Assembly (NCBI RefSeq): GCF_003710255.1
Contig: NZ_RHIB01000004.1
Location: 181,475 to 245,474 of the forward strand
Length of the DNA: 64,000 nucleotides
Source of the DNA: Alteribacter keqinensis
Lineage (GTDB): Bacteria > Bacillota > Bacilli > Bacillales > Salisediminibacteriaceae
Direction of reading: 5' to 3'
Every line of letters starts with the position of its first letter. The first letter of the stretch is position 1. Made by a program: the position numbers and the translations under genes. The notes under the pieces were generated by a model, which did not search any database, was not told where the DNA came from, and worked only from the letters and a program-made list of their open reading frames with translations. Below, piece after piece: positions 24,836 through 34,399 of this stretch.

Positions 24836-26157
24836 CCCGAAAGTCTCGCTGGGATGAAACGGATATTGAAAATACATTAAAAGATCTCCCACCTATAAAA
24901 GACAGGCAGTCTAAAGAAGATCTTTTCACTAAAATTGAAAAGCGGGCAGAAAAGCAGCCTGCCACGAGAAGTTCGTCCCGCCGTAATAAGAAGCCCTGGC
25001 TCTATCCTGTTATGGCCAGTGCGGCCGCCATCTTTCTTCTTGTACTAATTGTTCCTTCTTTTTTATCCAGTCAGAATGAACAGTCTTTGATCCTCAATTC
25101 ATCCGATGACGGGGACTCTGCTGAAGACGAGGAATCCACCGCTTTGTTTGAGGAATCAGAGGAAGAAGAAGAGTCTACTCCTGAACCTGAGAGTTACGAA
25201 CCCCCTCCAGATGACGCCGGTGAGGAGGAATCTTATGACGCTGATGCAGCGAGTGAGCGTGATGAGACTGCGGATGAGGAGAGTGAGACTGAATCTGCAG
25301 ATCTTCAGGAAGAGGAAGAGGCTGAGGCTGAGGTTACTGAGCAGGAAACGAGAATGGTAACGCTCCCGGTTCCATATGTTTTCAGTACCGCTACTGATTT
25401 TGTAATTGCAATAAAAAATGAAGTGATTGAAACGGATGAAGAACTGGAAGATCTTCTGATAAACCTGCTTACAGAGGAAGGCGAGAGTGACCAGCTCACT
25501 CTCCCGGGACTGAATGACGTTGTGTTTATTGACGAAAAAACAGTCCAGCTTGATTTTACCGATGAAGAGGAACAAAGCTTCCAGAGTCTCTCCAGCATGG
25601 AGACCGATTATTATCGTGAAGGTCTTCAGGAAATGTTCCTGGCTCTTGGCGTTAAACGCATCGTTCTGACCACTGAAGGAGAGGACGGCTTCTCATTCGG
25701 GGCAGACGGAGTGACCGAAGAGTGGGAGCTTAGAAACGGAGAAGGACCTCTTGGCTACATGCTCTTTACGACAGAGAGCGGGGAAACCTTACTTGTTCAC
25801 AGCTCCCAGGCATCTCAGGAAGATGCTTCACCAGGAAGCTTTGAAGAAACAATTGAGTGGATGAAGGATGTTGAAGAAGGATCAGACCTTCAGTCACCGA
25901 TGCCTGAATTTGATGAAGAGCGTGAGCTGATAACAGAAGTTACAGAGGAAAACGGGGGAATTACCGTTATCTTTGATGAAGAATATACGTTTGATGAAAA
26001 TTCCGAAGAGCAGGCGATGATGCTGAAGGCTCTTTTATATACAGCAGCCGAATTTGGTTATGACTTTGTTGTATTTGAAGGAGAAGGTGCTGAACAGGTA
26101 CAAGGAATTGCCATCGGCGAGGAAGTTTATCCGGATGAGACACCTTATGAACAATAA
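24832..26157 (+). CDS. RsiX-like membrane anti-sigma factor with acidic linker and GerMN domain
   Basis: A 441-residue type II membrane protein. The cytoplasmic N terminus (WDETDIENTLKDLPPIKDRQSKEDLFTKI) matches RsiX and would hold the sigma factor. One membrane helix lies at about residues 56-78. Outside is a Glu/Asp-rich stretch of about 80 residues, then GerMN-like sequence (TLPVPYVFSTATDFVIAIKNEV, VFIDEKTVQLDFTDEEEQSF, KRIVLTTEG) and a C-terminal acidic beta-rich region. It overlaps the sigma gene by four bases. The linker makes it longer than B. subtilis RsiX, in line with the acidic surface proteins elsewhere in the window. Confidence 0.84.
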   Translation: MTRKSRWDETDIENTLKDLPPIKDRQSKEDLFTKIEKRAEKQPATRSSSRRNKKPWLYPVMASAAAIFLLVLIVPSFLSSQNEQSLILNSSDDGDSAEDEESTALFEESEEEEESTPEPESYEPPPDDAGEEESYDADAASERDETADEESETESADLQEEEEAEAEVTEQETRMVTLPVPYVFSTATDFVIAIKNEVIETDEELEDLLINLLTEEGESDQLTLPGLNDVVFIDEKTVQLDFTDEEEQSFQSLSSMETDYYREGLQEMFLALGVKRIVLTTEGEDGFSFGADGVTEEWELRNGEGPLGYMLFTTESGETLLVHSSQASQEDASPGSFEETIEWMKDVEEGSDLQSPMPEFDEERELITEVTEENGGITVIFDEEYTFDENSEEQAMMLKALLYTAAEFGYDFVVFEGEGAEQVQGIAIGEEVYPDETPYEQ

Positions 26158-26162
26158 GAAAG

Positions 26163-26210
26163 CAATGACCTCCATTCTCCAGCAGCGAGAGTGGAGGTCA
26201 TTGTTTTTGT
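26163..26210 (+). terminator. Terminator of the sigma/anti-sigma operon
   Basis: CAATGACCTCCA and TGGAGGTCATTG arms (26163-26174, 26192-26203), then TTTTTG. Confidence 0.88.
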
Positions 26211-26256
26211 TTTAATTTAGGCTACATGGGAATTCTCAACTTCTCATTATATCTTA

Positions 26257-26372
26257 AGCTTCGTTGAACGGAATACGATCCCTTTCCACTGACTCGCTCC
26301 GAGCCACCCCGGTGAGATGTAAGGTCTTGCCTGCCTCGTACTTCCGCAGGAGTCTCACGTATTCCGTTCAAC
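26257..26372. repeat. Dispersed repeat, copy 2
   Basis: Starts AGCTTCGTTGAACGGAATAC and ends GTATTCCGTTCAAC, with an interior related to copy 1 (CCCTTTCC, GCTCCGAGCC, CCGCAGGAGTCTCAC). It follows the anti-sigma gene terminator; the right terminal arm lacks CGAAGC. Confidence 0.75.
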
Positions 26373-26539
26373 ACCCACAATGCGTTGGGAAATGATGAGC
26401 TAATCTGTCCGAAAAAAAGACTGAATACTTAACTTCATGAACCATGAAGTGCTTAAGACTTTTGTGTCAGATAACGATTAAAAAAATACAACGAGGGTTA
26501 TTGAAACAAAATTAATTCCTCACCGTAAATAAAATTGTA

Positions 26540-26656
26540 TTTCCCGCCTGGAATGTATGCTGATGGCGAAAAAGCGGCAATCCTGTGACCAGTAGCGCTG
26601 TTTTACGGGAAACGACGGCACAAATAATGGGAAGTCGAAGAGTGTTTCCCGGGAAA
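26540..26656. promoter_or_regulatory. Three TTTCCCG/CGGGAAA sites upstream of the ABC exporter
   Basis: TTTCCCG (26540-26546) and CGGGAAA (26606-26612) face each other across 59 bases, and the palindrome TTTCCCGGGAAA lies at 26645-26656, 35 bases before the start codon. They could be operators for a drug-sensing repressor or parts of a leader structure. The remaining gap after the repeat shows no gene. Confidence 0.45.
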
Positions 26657-26690
26657 TGTTCATGTCGAAAGGGAGAGTGCTGAAAAAAAG

Positions 26691-28463
26691 ATGAAAAACG
26701 ACACAGCAGATGATAACAATTTACATAATCAAAAAGAAAAAGTAACCTTTCGCGCTTTTTGGGAAATGGTCAGACAGACAAATCCGCCTAAGTGGATCGT
26801 AGCTGTGGCATTACTCCTCAGCCTGATTGAAACAGGAGTTGGCCTGGTTATCCCTTTATTTACACAAGGAGTAGTAGATCAGCTTGCCACCGGGAGTCTC
26901 GGGACCGGTCTGATAATCGGATTTATCGTCCTGTTTATCGTACAGGCGGTTTCTACAGGTTTTTCCATTTATTTATTAACCTATGTCGGGGAATATGTCG
27001 TACGAAGCCTGCGAATACGCCTTTGGAATAAGGTTTTACGGCTGCCCGTATCGTATTACGATACAAACCGGACCGGGGAAACGATCAGCAGGATTACAAA
27101 TGACACGAATATTGTAAAAGCCTTGATAACGAATCACCTTGTTTCTGCTGTAACCGGGGTTATTTCTATTGCTGGTGCGGTAGTCATTCTTCTCTTTCTC
27201 GACTGGCAGATGACTCTTGTTATGCTTTCGGTGGTGCCGGTGATCCTGTTCATCATCATTCCTCTTGGAAGAAAGATGTACAGGATTTCCAAGTCGATTC
27301 AAAAGGAAATGGCAAGCTTCACAACGGTGCTTACACAGGTACTGTCTGAGATCAGACTCGTTAAAGCTTACAACGCTGAGAAAAAAGAAGCCTTGAGCGG
27401 GGAAGACAGAGTTGAGGGGCTGTTCAGGTTCGGGCTGAAAGAAGCGAAGGTGTTTGCGGTTTTGAATCCGTTAATCTCACTGGCCATGATGGCCATGCTC
27501 GTCTTTATTATCGGATATGGAGGCGTGCGTGTCGCTTCTGGTGAGATTACAGCAGGGGAGTTGGTGGCATTTATTTTATATCTCTTCATGATTGTTGTTC
27601 CTGTAAGCCGGTTTGCTTCATTTTTTGCTGAAGTTCAGAAGGCGATGGGAGCTACAGAGAGAATCAGTGCACTTTATGATATGGAAGAAGAGCGATACGG
27701 CCTGGGGGAAAGAGGAGAGGTGAACGGAAGTTCTCTTGTTTTTAGTAACCTGACTTTTCAGTACGAAAAAGGAGACATTGTCCTCCATGATGTTTCCTTC
27801 GAGGTTCCCGCGCAAAAGGTAACCGCGATTGTCGGCCCGAGCGGAAGCGGAAAGTCTACCTTATTTTCTTTGACTGAACGGTTTTATGAGCCAGCTTCAG
27901 GTGTTATAGCTTCGGGAGGAACGCCGGTTCGCGATATTGATCTGAAAACATGGCGCCAATCAATTGGCTATGTGTCCCAGGAGAGTCCGCTGATGGCCGG
28001 AACAATTCGGGAAAACGTCAGTTACGGCCTTGAGAAGGAAGTGATTGAGGATGAACTCGTTGCAGCAGCCAAGCTGGCAAACATCGATGAATATATTCTG
28101 TCATTGCCTGAGGGATTTGACACAGAAGTGGGAGAGAGGGGAATTAAGCTATCAGGTGGTCAGCGGCAGCGAATTGCAATTGCAAGGGCGCTGCTGAAAA
28201 ACCCATCCATACTGATGCTCGATGAAGCTACATCGAGTCTGGACAGTGAGTCTGAACAAAAAATACAGGAGGCACTCGATAATGTAATGAAAAAGAGGAC
28301 AACGCTTGTGATTGCCCACCGCCTTTCCACGGTTTTAGGGGCGGATCAGATTATCGTGCTGGAAAAAGGGCGTGTAAGCGGCAGGGGGACACATGATGAA
28401 TTGTATGAAAATAATGAGCTGTACCGGAGTTTTGTTAATCAGCAGTTTAAAATTGAAGGATAA
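26691..28463 (+). CDS. Multidrug-type ABC exporter half-transporter (BmrA-like)
   Basis: A 590-residue protein with six membrane helices (about residues 35-315) fused to an ATPase. The motifs are Walker A GPSGSGKST, Q-loop SQESPL, signature LSGGQRQRIAIARALL, Walker B ILMLDEATSSLD, and the H-loop VIAHRLST. It works as a homodimer exporting hydrophobic drugs or lipids, as BmrA of B. subtilis does. The ATG at 26691 has AAAGGGAG somewhat far upstream. Substrate unknown. A terminator shared with rocR follows. Confidence 0.9.
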   Translation: MKNDTADDNNLHNQKEKVTFRAFWEMVRQTNPPKWIVAVALLLSLIETGVGLVIPLFTQGVVDQLATGSLGTGLIIGFIVLFIVQAVSTGFSIYLLTYVGEYVVRSLRIRLWNKVLRLPVSYYDTNRTGETISRITNDTNIVKALITNHLVSAVTGVISIAGAVVILLFLDWQMTLVMLSVVPVILFIIIPLGRKMYRISKSIQKEMASFTTVLTQVLSEIRLVKAYNAEKKEALSGEDRVEGLFRFGLKEAKVFAVLNPLISLAMMAMLVFIIGYGGVRVASGEITAGELVAFILYLFMIVVPVSRFASFFAEVQKAMGATERISALYDMEEERYGLGERGEVNGSSLVFSNLTFQYEKGDIVLHDVSFEVPAQKVTAIVGPSGSGKSTLFSLTERFYEPASGVIASGGTPVRDIDLKTWRQSIGYVSQESPLMAGTIRENVSYGLEKEVIEDELVAAAKLANIDEYILSLPEGFDTEVGERGIKLSGGQRQRIAIARALLKNPSILMLDEATSSLDSESEQKIQEALDNVMKKRTTLVIAHRLSTVLGADQIIVLEKGRVSGRGTHDELYENNELYRSFVNQQFKIEG

Positions 28464-28464
28464 A

Positions 28465-28512
28465 GAGGTTGACCCAAAAGGCAGATTTTTACCTTTTGGA
28501 TCAACCTCTGAT
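28465..28512. terminator. Bidirectional terminator between ABC exporter and rocR
   Basis: GAGGTTGACCCAAAAGG (28465-28481) pairs with CCTTTTGGATCAACCTC (28492-28508), one mismatch. It serves two convergent genes. Confidence 0.8.
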
Positions 28513-29922
28513 TTATTTCTTTAGACCGTATTTCTTTAACCGGTATTGCAGGCTCTGGCGGCTCACGCCGAGTTCTTTTGCTGCCTGTGTCACATTCCAT
28601 TCACACTGATGAAGGATTTCTTCAATATATACGCGCTCTGCTTCTTCCATAAATGACTGAAGCGTCCGGTTAGGTTTCTTTTCTGCAGCCGGAGGGAAGG
28701 CCTGGACCGGGGCAAACGAGTAGGTAGCGTATAAAGGAAACTTGTGGCGCACGTGAGGAGGAAGGTGAGTATAGTCAATTTCCTCATCGTACTGAATCAA
28801 ATTCATGGCTCCTTCGACCATATGTTCAAGCTCACGGACGTTCCCCGGCCAGTCATACTCGTTGAAAAGTTCCATAACGCCTGGCGATACGCAGGGTACT
28901 TTCAACTGAAAACGGTAATTGTATTTTTCAATAAAGTGGTCAACCAGACACTCCAGGTCGCTCTTTCTTTTCCGGAGGGGAGGGACGACGATGGAGACAA
29001 CACTCAGACGGTAGTACAAGTCTTCCCGGAGATCGTTTTTATTTATAGAAATGAGAGGGTCTTCGTTAACCGTAGCAAGGATTCGTACATCTACCGGTCT
29101 GTCCTTTGTATCGCCGATACGACGTATTTTCTTTTCCTGGATCGCCCGCAGGAGCTTTGCCTGAAGCGGGGCACTCAGGGAGTTGATCTCATCCAGCAGG
29201 AGGGTGCCCCCGTCTGCCTGCTCAAAAAGGCCGGGGTGCTCCGAAGCGCCTGTAAAAGCCCCTTTTACAGTTCCGAAGAGAATGCTCTCAATGAGGGTAT
29301 CAGGAAGTGCCGCACAGTTCTGGCTGATAAAAGGCTTGGATGAACGTTCGCTTCCATTATGTATGCTTTGGGCGAACAGTTCTTTTCCGGTTCCGGTCTC
29401 TCCGGTAATCAAAACAGACGAGGTGGTTCTTGTCGCACGCTTGGCGTTGTCGATGACTTCCAGGATGGCGTCACTTTTGCCGATAATCTGATCAAACGTA
29501 TACCTGGCGTCCGGTTTATCCCTGGCGTTTTCCCTGGTGAGGCGCTCGAGACGGGTAATGTCTTTGGCAATCTCTACAGCACCGATGATATCTCCGCCTT
29601 CACTGCGGAGGGGAAAGGTATCGTTGATGGTTGTAATTTCCTGTCCCTTATAATTAAAGTACGTCTGCTTGGCATTTTTCCTCAAGTCGCCTTTTCGGAG
29701 CGCCTGCATCAGGCGGCTTTCCTCTTCACCTGTGAACATGAAAATGTCCATTATGTTTTTTTGAAGAACATCGATTTTATCCATATCCTCAATTTCAGAC
29801 ATCTTACGGTTGTAAACGACACTTACGCCTTGATCATCGACAATGTGAATTCCCACGTCAACGGCATCGAGCAACTGATGATAGATATGGTCCAGCTTCG
29901 GTAATGAACGCTCCTCGTACAT
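28513..29922 (-). CDS. rocR: RocR-like sigma-54-dependent activator of arginine/ornithine catabolism
   Basis: A 469-residue enhancer-binding protein: N-terminal PAS domain (DAVDVGIHIVDDQGVSVVYN), AAA+ domain with Walker A GETGTGKE, GAFTGA in KGAFTGASEHPGLFEQ (the loop that contacts sigma-54), GGTLLLDEIN and the arginine finger region, and a C-terminal Fis-type helix-turn-helix (WNVTQAAKELGVSRQSLQYRL). In B. subtilis RocR senses ornithine or citrulline and turns on rocABC and rocDEF from -12/-24 promoters. It is transcribed away from rocA, and the spacer holds activator sites and a sigma-54 promoter facing rocA. Confidence 0.92.
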   Translation of the reverse strand: MYEERSLPKLDHIYHQLLDAVDVGIHIVDDQGVSVVYNRKMSEIEDMDKIDVLQKNIMDIFMFTGEEESRLMQALRKGDLRKNAKQTYFNYKGQEITTINDTFPLRSEGGDIIGAVEIAKDITRLERLTRENARDKPDARYTFDQIIGKSDAILEVIDNAKRATRTTSSVLITGETGTGKELFAQSIHNGSERSSKPFISQNCAALPDTLIESILFGTVKGAFTGASEHPGLFEQADGGTLLLDEINSLSAPLQAKLLRAIQEKKIRRIGDTKDRPVDVRILATVNEDPLISINKNDLREDLYYRLSVVSIVVPPLRKRKSDLECLVDHFIEKYNYRFQLKVPCVSPGVMELFNEYDWPGNVRELEHMVEGAMNLIQYDEEIDYTHLPPHVRHKFPLYATYSFAPVQAFPPAAEKKPNRTLQSFMEEAERVYIEEILHQCEWNVTQAAKELGVSRQSLQYRLKKYGLKK

Positions 29923-29980
29923 AAAACATCCTCCCCATCACAATCCATTAGCTATATTTTACCCTTCCCTTTTTACAGGG

Positions 29981-30039
29981 CGCAAACACATTTTGCGGAA
30001 AAAGCGCAAAATATTTTTTCAGTGCAAATCAATTTTGCA
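29981..30039 (+). promoter_or_regulatory. Two RocR-type upstream activating palindromes
   Basis: CGCAAA-N5-TTTGCG (29981-29997) and TGCAAA-N5-TTTGCA (30023-30039) have the same 17-bp layout. Their centres are 42 bases apart, four helical turns, so two activator dimers would sit on the same face. An extra CGCAAA half-site lies at 30005. Confidence 0.75.
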
Positions 30040-30081
30040 TAAAAAGTGACTGAGCACCTGTTCATGTAAGGGTTTCCTTTT

Positions 30082-30098
30082 TGGCACGGTTTTTGCAT
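30082..30098 (+). promoter_or_regulatory. Sigma-54 promoter of rocA
   Basis: TGGCAC-N5-TTGCAT, a perfect match to the -24/-12 consensus, 60 bases before the rocA start. Confidence 0.93.
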
Positions 30099-30158
30099 TA
30101 TAAGAAAAGTGTCAATATTATCATTTTGATGAATCTTTTTAAAAGGAGTGGATTTTCC

Positions 30159-31709
30159 ATGGTAGTACCTTACAAACACGAACCATTCACGGATTTCACA
30201 ATTGAGGAAAACCGTAAAGAGATGGAAGCAGCATTGAAACTGGTTGGTGGAGAGCTGGGTAAAGAATATCCATTGATCATTGGCGGAGAGCGCGTCATGA
30301 CTGAAGATAAATTTGTATCTGAAAACCCTGGAAACCGCAAACAGGTTGTCGGATATGTGTCTAAAGCAACACAGGATCACGCAGAAAAAGCTCATAAGAT
30401 TGCCGATGAGACGTTTGAAACTTGGAGAAAGTGGAAGCCTGAGCACCGCGCTAATGTTCTTTACCGTGCTTCAGCCATGATTCGTCGCCGTAAGCATGAG
30501 TTCTCTGCTTACCTTGTATACGAAGCAGGTAAGCCATGGAAAGAAGCGGACGCTGATACTGCTGAAGCGATTGACTTCCTTGAATACTATGCCCGTCAGA
30601 TTAATCGTCTGAAGAACGGCATGCCGATTAATTCACGTGAAATTGAAGATAATCAGTTTAACTATATTCCACTGGGTGTAGGTGTAACCATCTCTCCTTG
30701 GAACTTTGCTTTTGCCATCATGGCAGGTACAGTTGCCGGACCGATGGTAGCTGGAAACACGATCCTTCTTAAGCCGGCAACAACTACACCGGTTGTGGCG
30801 TACAAGTTTATGGAAGTGTTGGAAGAAGCGGGGATGCCCGCAGGGGTAGTAAACTACATCCCGGGCAGCGGCGCGGAAATCGGGGACTACCTTGTAGATC
30901 ACCCGCGCACACGTTTCATCAACTTCACAGGATCCCGTGACGTAGGGGTGCGCATTTATGAGCGTGCTGCAAAAGTACAAAAAGGTCAAAAATGGCTGAA
31001 ACGTGTCATCGCTGAAATGGGTGGAAAAGACACGATTGTTGTAGATAAAGAAGCAGATCTTGAGCTTGCTGCAGAGTCGATCGTATCTTCTGCATTCGGA
31101 TTCTCCGGACAGAAATGTTCTGCATGTTCCCGTGCGGTTATCCACGAGGATGTATACGACCAGGTGCTGGACCGTGCTGTTGAGCTTACAAAAGAGCTGA
31201 CTGTCGGTGCTACATTCAATGACAACAGCAACTTCATGGGACCTGTAAACGATCAGGCTGCTTTTGATAAAGTAATGAAGTACGTTGAAATCGGAAAAGA
31301 AGAAGGGCGCCTGATGGCTGGCGGAGAAGGAGACGACTCTGAAGGGTACTTCGTAAAACCAACGATCTTTGCAGACATTGACCCTGAAGCACGCCTAATG
31401 CAGGAAGAAATTTTCGGACCGGTTGTGGCATTTACAAAAGCGAAGGATTTCGATCACGCTCTTGAAATTGCGAACAACACAGACTACGGTCTCACAGGAG
31501 CGGTTATTTCCAACAACCGTGCACGCCTTGAGCAGGCCCGTGAAGATTTCCACGTAGGAAACCTTTACTTCAACCGCGGATGTACCGGAGCTATCGTTGG
31601 ATACCAGCCGTTTGGCGGATTCAACATGTCTGGAACAGACTCTAAAGCCGGTGGACCTGACTACCTATTACACTTCCTGCAGCCAAAAACAGTAACTGAC
31701 CAGTTCTAA
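30159..31709 (+). CDS. rocA: 1-pyrroline-5-carboxylate dehydrogenase
   Basis: A 516-residue NAD-dependent aldehyde dehydrogenase that oxidises pyrroline-5-carboxylate (as glutamate semialdehyde) to glutamate, the last step of proline, ornithine and arginine breakdown. Visible are the cofactor region [21 protein letters not shown], the catalytic cysteine in [15 protein letters not shown], the glutamate region ELGGKD-like [13 protein letters not shown], and [10 protein letters not shown]. Length equals B. subtilis RocA. The ATG at 30159 has AAAAGGAGTG upstream; an earlier frame start at 30081 overlaps the sigma-54 promoter. PutC is the alternative name for the paralogue in the proline operon. 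Confidence 0.95.
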   Translation: MVVPYKHEPFTDFTIEENRKEMEAALKLVGGELGKEYPLIIGGERVMTEDKFVSENPGNRKQVVGYVSKATQDHAEKAHKIADETFETWRKWKPEHRANVLYRASAMIRRRKHEFSAYLVYEAGKPWKEADADTAEAIDFLEYYARQINRLKNGMPINSREIEDNQFNYIPLGVGVTISPWNFAFAIMAGTVAGPMVAGNTILLKPATTTPVVAYKFMEVLEEAGMPAGVVNYIPGSGAEIGDYLVDHPRTRFINFTGSRDVGVRIYERAAKVQKGQKWLKRVIAEMGGKDTIVVDKEADLELAAESIVSSAFGFSGQKCSACSRAVIHEDVYDQVLDRAVELTKELTVGATFNDNSNFMGPVNDQAAFDKVMKYVEIGKEEGRLMAGGEGDDSEGYFVKPTIFADIDPEARLMQEEIFGPVVAFTKAKDFDHALEIANNTDYGLTGAVISNNRARLEQAREDFHVGNLYFNRGCTGAIVGYQPFGGFNMSGTDSKAGGPDYLLHFLQPKTVTDQF

Positions 31710-31729
31710 TCAGCGGGTCACTGAATATC

Positions 31730-31760
31730 AAAAAGACCGGCTGCCCCCCGGTCTTTTTGA
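31730..31760 (+). terminator. Terminator between rocA and rocD
   Basis: AAAAAGACCGG (31730-31740) pairs with CCGGTCTTTTT (31748-31758). No promoter for rocD is evident after it, so partial read-through is likely. Confidence 0.8.
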
Positions 31761-31793
31761 AACGTTTATCACTTATTGAATGGAGGCGTCTCA

Positions 31794-32987
31794 ATGGGTA
31801 AAACAAAAGAGATTATTGATTTAACGGAAAAGTATGGTGCAAGAAACTATCATCCACTGCCAATTGTCATTTCAAAAGCGGAAGGCGTCTGGGTGGAGGA
31901 TCCTGAAGGGAACCGCTATATCGATATGCTTAGTGCCTATTCTGCTGTGAACCAGGGACACCGTCACCCGAAAATCATTCAGGCTTTAAAAGACCAGGCG
32001 GATCGCATTACCCTTACATCCCGTGCCTTCCATAACGACCAGCTCGGTCCGTTTTATGAAAAAGTAACGGCGATGACAAAGAAAAACATGATTTTACCGA
32101 TGAACACCGGTGCAGAAGCGGTTGAAACAGCAGTTAAGGCTGTCCGTCGCTGGGCTTACCGTGTCAAAGGTGTTGAAAAGAATCAGGCGGAAATTATCGT
32201 TTGTGAAGAAAACTTCCACGGACGTACGATGACTGCTGTGTCCCTTTCTTCAAATGAGGAGTATAAAGCCGATTTCGGTCCTATGCTTCCGGGCATCAAA
32301 GTAATTCCATACGGTGACGCTCAGGCTTTGAAAGATGCGATTACGCCAAGCACCGCAGCTTTTATCTTTGAGCCGATCCAGGGGGAAGCAGGCATTAACA
32401 TGCCGCCTGAAGGATTTTTGAAAGAAGCGTACGACATTTGTAAGGATAACAACGTTCTTTACGTGGCTGATGAAATTCAGGCAGGTCTCGGGCGCTCCGG
32501 CAAGCTGTTCGCCTGCGACTGGGAAAATGTCGAGCCGGATATGTACATTCTTGGCAAGGCACTCGGCGGCGGGGTAATGCCAATCAGTGTGGTTTGTGCC
32601 AACGATGACGTACTCGGTGTGTTTGAGCCAGGCTCTCACGGTTCCACTTTCGGAGGAAATCCGCTTGCATGTGCCGTATCTGTCGCTTCTCTTGAAGTCA
32701 TTGAAGAAGAAGGGCTTGTGGAACGTTCACTTAAGCTCGGTAATTACTTTATGGATGAGCTTAGAAAAATCGACAATCCAAAAATTAAAGAAGTTCGCGG
32801 AAAAGGCTTGTTCATTGGTGTTGAACTTACTGAACCGGCCCGCTCCTACTGTGAAGAATTAAAAGAGCTGGGTCTTCTGTGTAAAGAAACCCACGAAAAC
32901 GTGATTCGTTTTGCACCGCCGCTTGTGATTTCTGAAGAAGATCTCGACTGGGCGCTGGAGCGAATCCGTAAAGTATTATCGGCATAA
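31794..32987 (+). CDS. rocD: Ornithine aminotransferase
   Basis: A 397-residue PLP enzyme that converts ornithine and 2-oxoglutarate to glutamate semialdehyde and glutamate. The PLP-binding lysine lies in [15 protein letters not shown], with [19 protein letters not shown] before it and the phosphate-cup region [16 protein letters not shown] after it. YNTGAEA-like [15 protein letters not shown] is also present. The ATG at 31794 has GGAGG upstream. It works between arginase (34400) and rocA. Confidence 0.95.
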   Translation: MGKTKEIIDLTEKYGARNYHPLPIVISKAEGVWVEDPEGNRYIDMLSAYSAVNQGHRHPKIIQALKDQADRITLTSRAFHNDQLGPFYEKVTAMTKKNMILPMNTGAEAVETAVKAVRRWAYRVKGVEKNQAEIIVCEENFHGRTMTAVSLSSNEEYKADFGPMLPGIKVIPYGDAQALKDAITPSTAAFIFEPIQGEAGINMPPEGFLKEAYDICKDNNVLYVADEIQAGLGRSGKLFACDWENVEPDMYILGKALGGGVMPISVVCANDDVLGVFEPGSHGSTFGGNPLACAVSVASLEVIEEEGLVERSLKLGNYFMDELRKIDNPKIKEVRGKGLFIGVELTEPARSYCEELKELGLLCKETHENVIRFAPPLVISEEDLDWALERIRKVLSA

Positions 32988-33180
32988 TGCCACAGGAGGC
33001 GGGGGAGGTGCCGGTCACCGCCCTTCCTCTTCCCAATAGTTGGTGGCCTGACTGCTTACGGGGAAAGCAGATGGGTTTAGTTTGATTGAAAACAGTGAAA
33101 AGGATAAGTAGGCAGAGGCAACCGCCGTGCTTAACGGACCAAAACACAAATATGCTGACAGTAGTGTAAAAAACATCAGA

Positions 33181-33199
33181 TTCACGCATTTTGCGTGAA
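33181..33199 (+). promoter_or_regulatory. Perfect palindrome before the proline dehydrogenase gene
   Basis: TTCACGCA-N3-TGCGTGAA, 19 bases before the start codon. It may be an operator or a hairpin controlling the ribosome binding site AAGGGGG at 33204. It differs from the RocR sites upstream of rocA. Confidence 0.5.
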
Positions 33200-33217
33200 G
33201 GGTAAGGGGGTTCATGG

Positions 33218-34129
33218 ATGGAGATGATCACAAGAAATTTCTTTCTCTTCCTGGCACAAAACAAATTTATTAAAAATAAAGCAACAAAATGGGGCCCGAG
33301 ATTAGGTGCCAAGCAAGTGATTGCCGGTGAATCCATTAAAGAAGCGATGGAAACAGCCGCAAAGTTAAACGAAGACGGTCTTGTATGTACGGTGGACCAT
33401 CTTGGTGAATTTGTTTTTAACCGCGAGGAAGCAATCGAATCAGCTGATTATTGTATCAGAACTTTGGAAGCGATTGCAGAGACAGGCGTTAACTGTAACC
33501 TGTCACTTAAATTGACGCAGCTCGGTCTGGATGTTGATGTGAACCTTTGCCGTGACAACATGGTCCGTATTTTAGAGACGGCTAAAAAGTTCGGCAATTT
33601 CGTCCGCATTGACATGGAAGACTACTCCCACTTACAGCCGACACTTGATTTACTGGATGATCTCAGAAAGCAGTACGATAATGTGGGGACCGCAATCCAG
33701 GCATACTTGTTCCGTGCCGAGAAGGATGTCCGCAACCTTGAAGGGACAAACATCCGTCTGATTAAGGGTGCTTATAAGGAATCACCATCGGTTGCCCATC
33801 AGCGGGATCAGGATATCGACAAAAATTATCTGAACATTATTAAGGTTCACTTATTAAATGGGAGCTACGCAGCCATTGCCACCCACGATCACAATGTGAT
33901 TAATGAAATTAAAGCATTTGTGAAAGAGAATAACATCCCGAGGGACCAGTTTGAGTTTCAGATGCTGTATGGATTCCGTTCAGAACTTCAAAAGGAGATC
34001 GCAGACGAAGGCTATAAAATGCGGGTCTACATTCCGTTTGGTGAAGACTGGTACGGATATTTCATGAGACGTCTTGCAGAGCGTCCTCAGAATGTATCAT
34101 TTGCTCTTAGAGGCTTCTTTTCCAAGTAA
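33218..34129 (+). CDS. Proline dehydrogenase (monofunctional)
   Basis: A 303-residue FAD enzyme that oxidises proline to pyrroline-5-carboxylate, which rocA then oxidises to glutamate. It is a short ProDH barrel: NLSLKLTQLGLDVD, VRIDMEDYSH, NVGTAIQAYLFRAEKDV, RLIKGAYKES, ATHDHNVINEI, FEFQMLYGFRSELQ and VYIPFGEDWYGYFMRRLAERPQN are family hallmarks. FadM and PutB of B. subtilis are alternatives for the name. An ATG at 33214 is out of frame; 33218 has AAGGGGG upstream. The gene lies among roc genes, joining proline and arginine use. Confidence 0.93.
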   Translation: MEMITRNFFLFLAQNKFIKNKATKWGPRLGAKQVIAGESIKEAMETAAKLNEDGLVCTVDHLGEFVFNREEAIESADYCIRTLEAIAETGVNCNLSLKLTQLGLDVDVNLCRDNMVRILETAKKFGNFVRIDMEDYSHLQPTLDLLDDLRKQYDNVGTAIQAYLFRAEKDVRNLEGTNIRLIKGAYKESPSVAHQRDQDIDKNYLNIIKVHLLNGSYAAIATHDHNVINEIKAFVKENNIPRDQFEFQMLYGFRSELQKEIADEGYKMRVYIPFGEDWYGYFMRRLAERPQNVSFALRGFFSK

Positions 34130-34399
34130 AGCCTTGAATCGGTGAGCCTATTGTACTTCACCACGGCCAGACTGTGGCTATGCCCGGATACATCACTCTA
34201 TCACGTTTGCTAAAAGACATAAGACTTCGTAATACTAATTAAGGGATAAGTTAAGCGATCATTCGCCAGCTGAGAGTTCGTGGAATTGGAGGAATGTCAT
34301 CATGTCTCCGGTTACCCGGTAATCTCCTGGACGGAATGGTCGTTTTTAAAGCGCAGATTACGATAATGATACGAATGGAAAAGGTGAGGTGCAGTGTCA

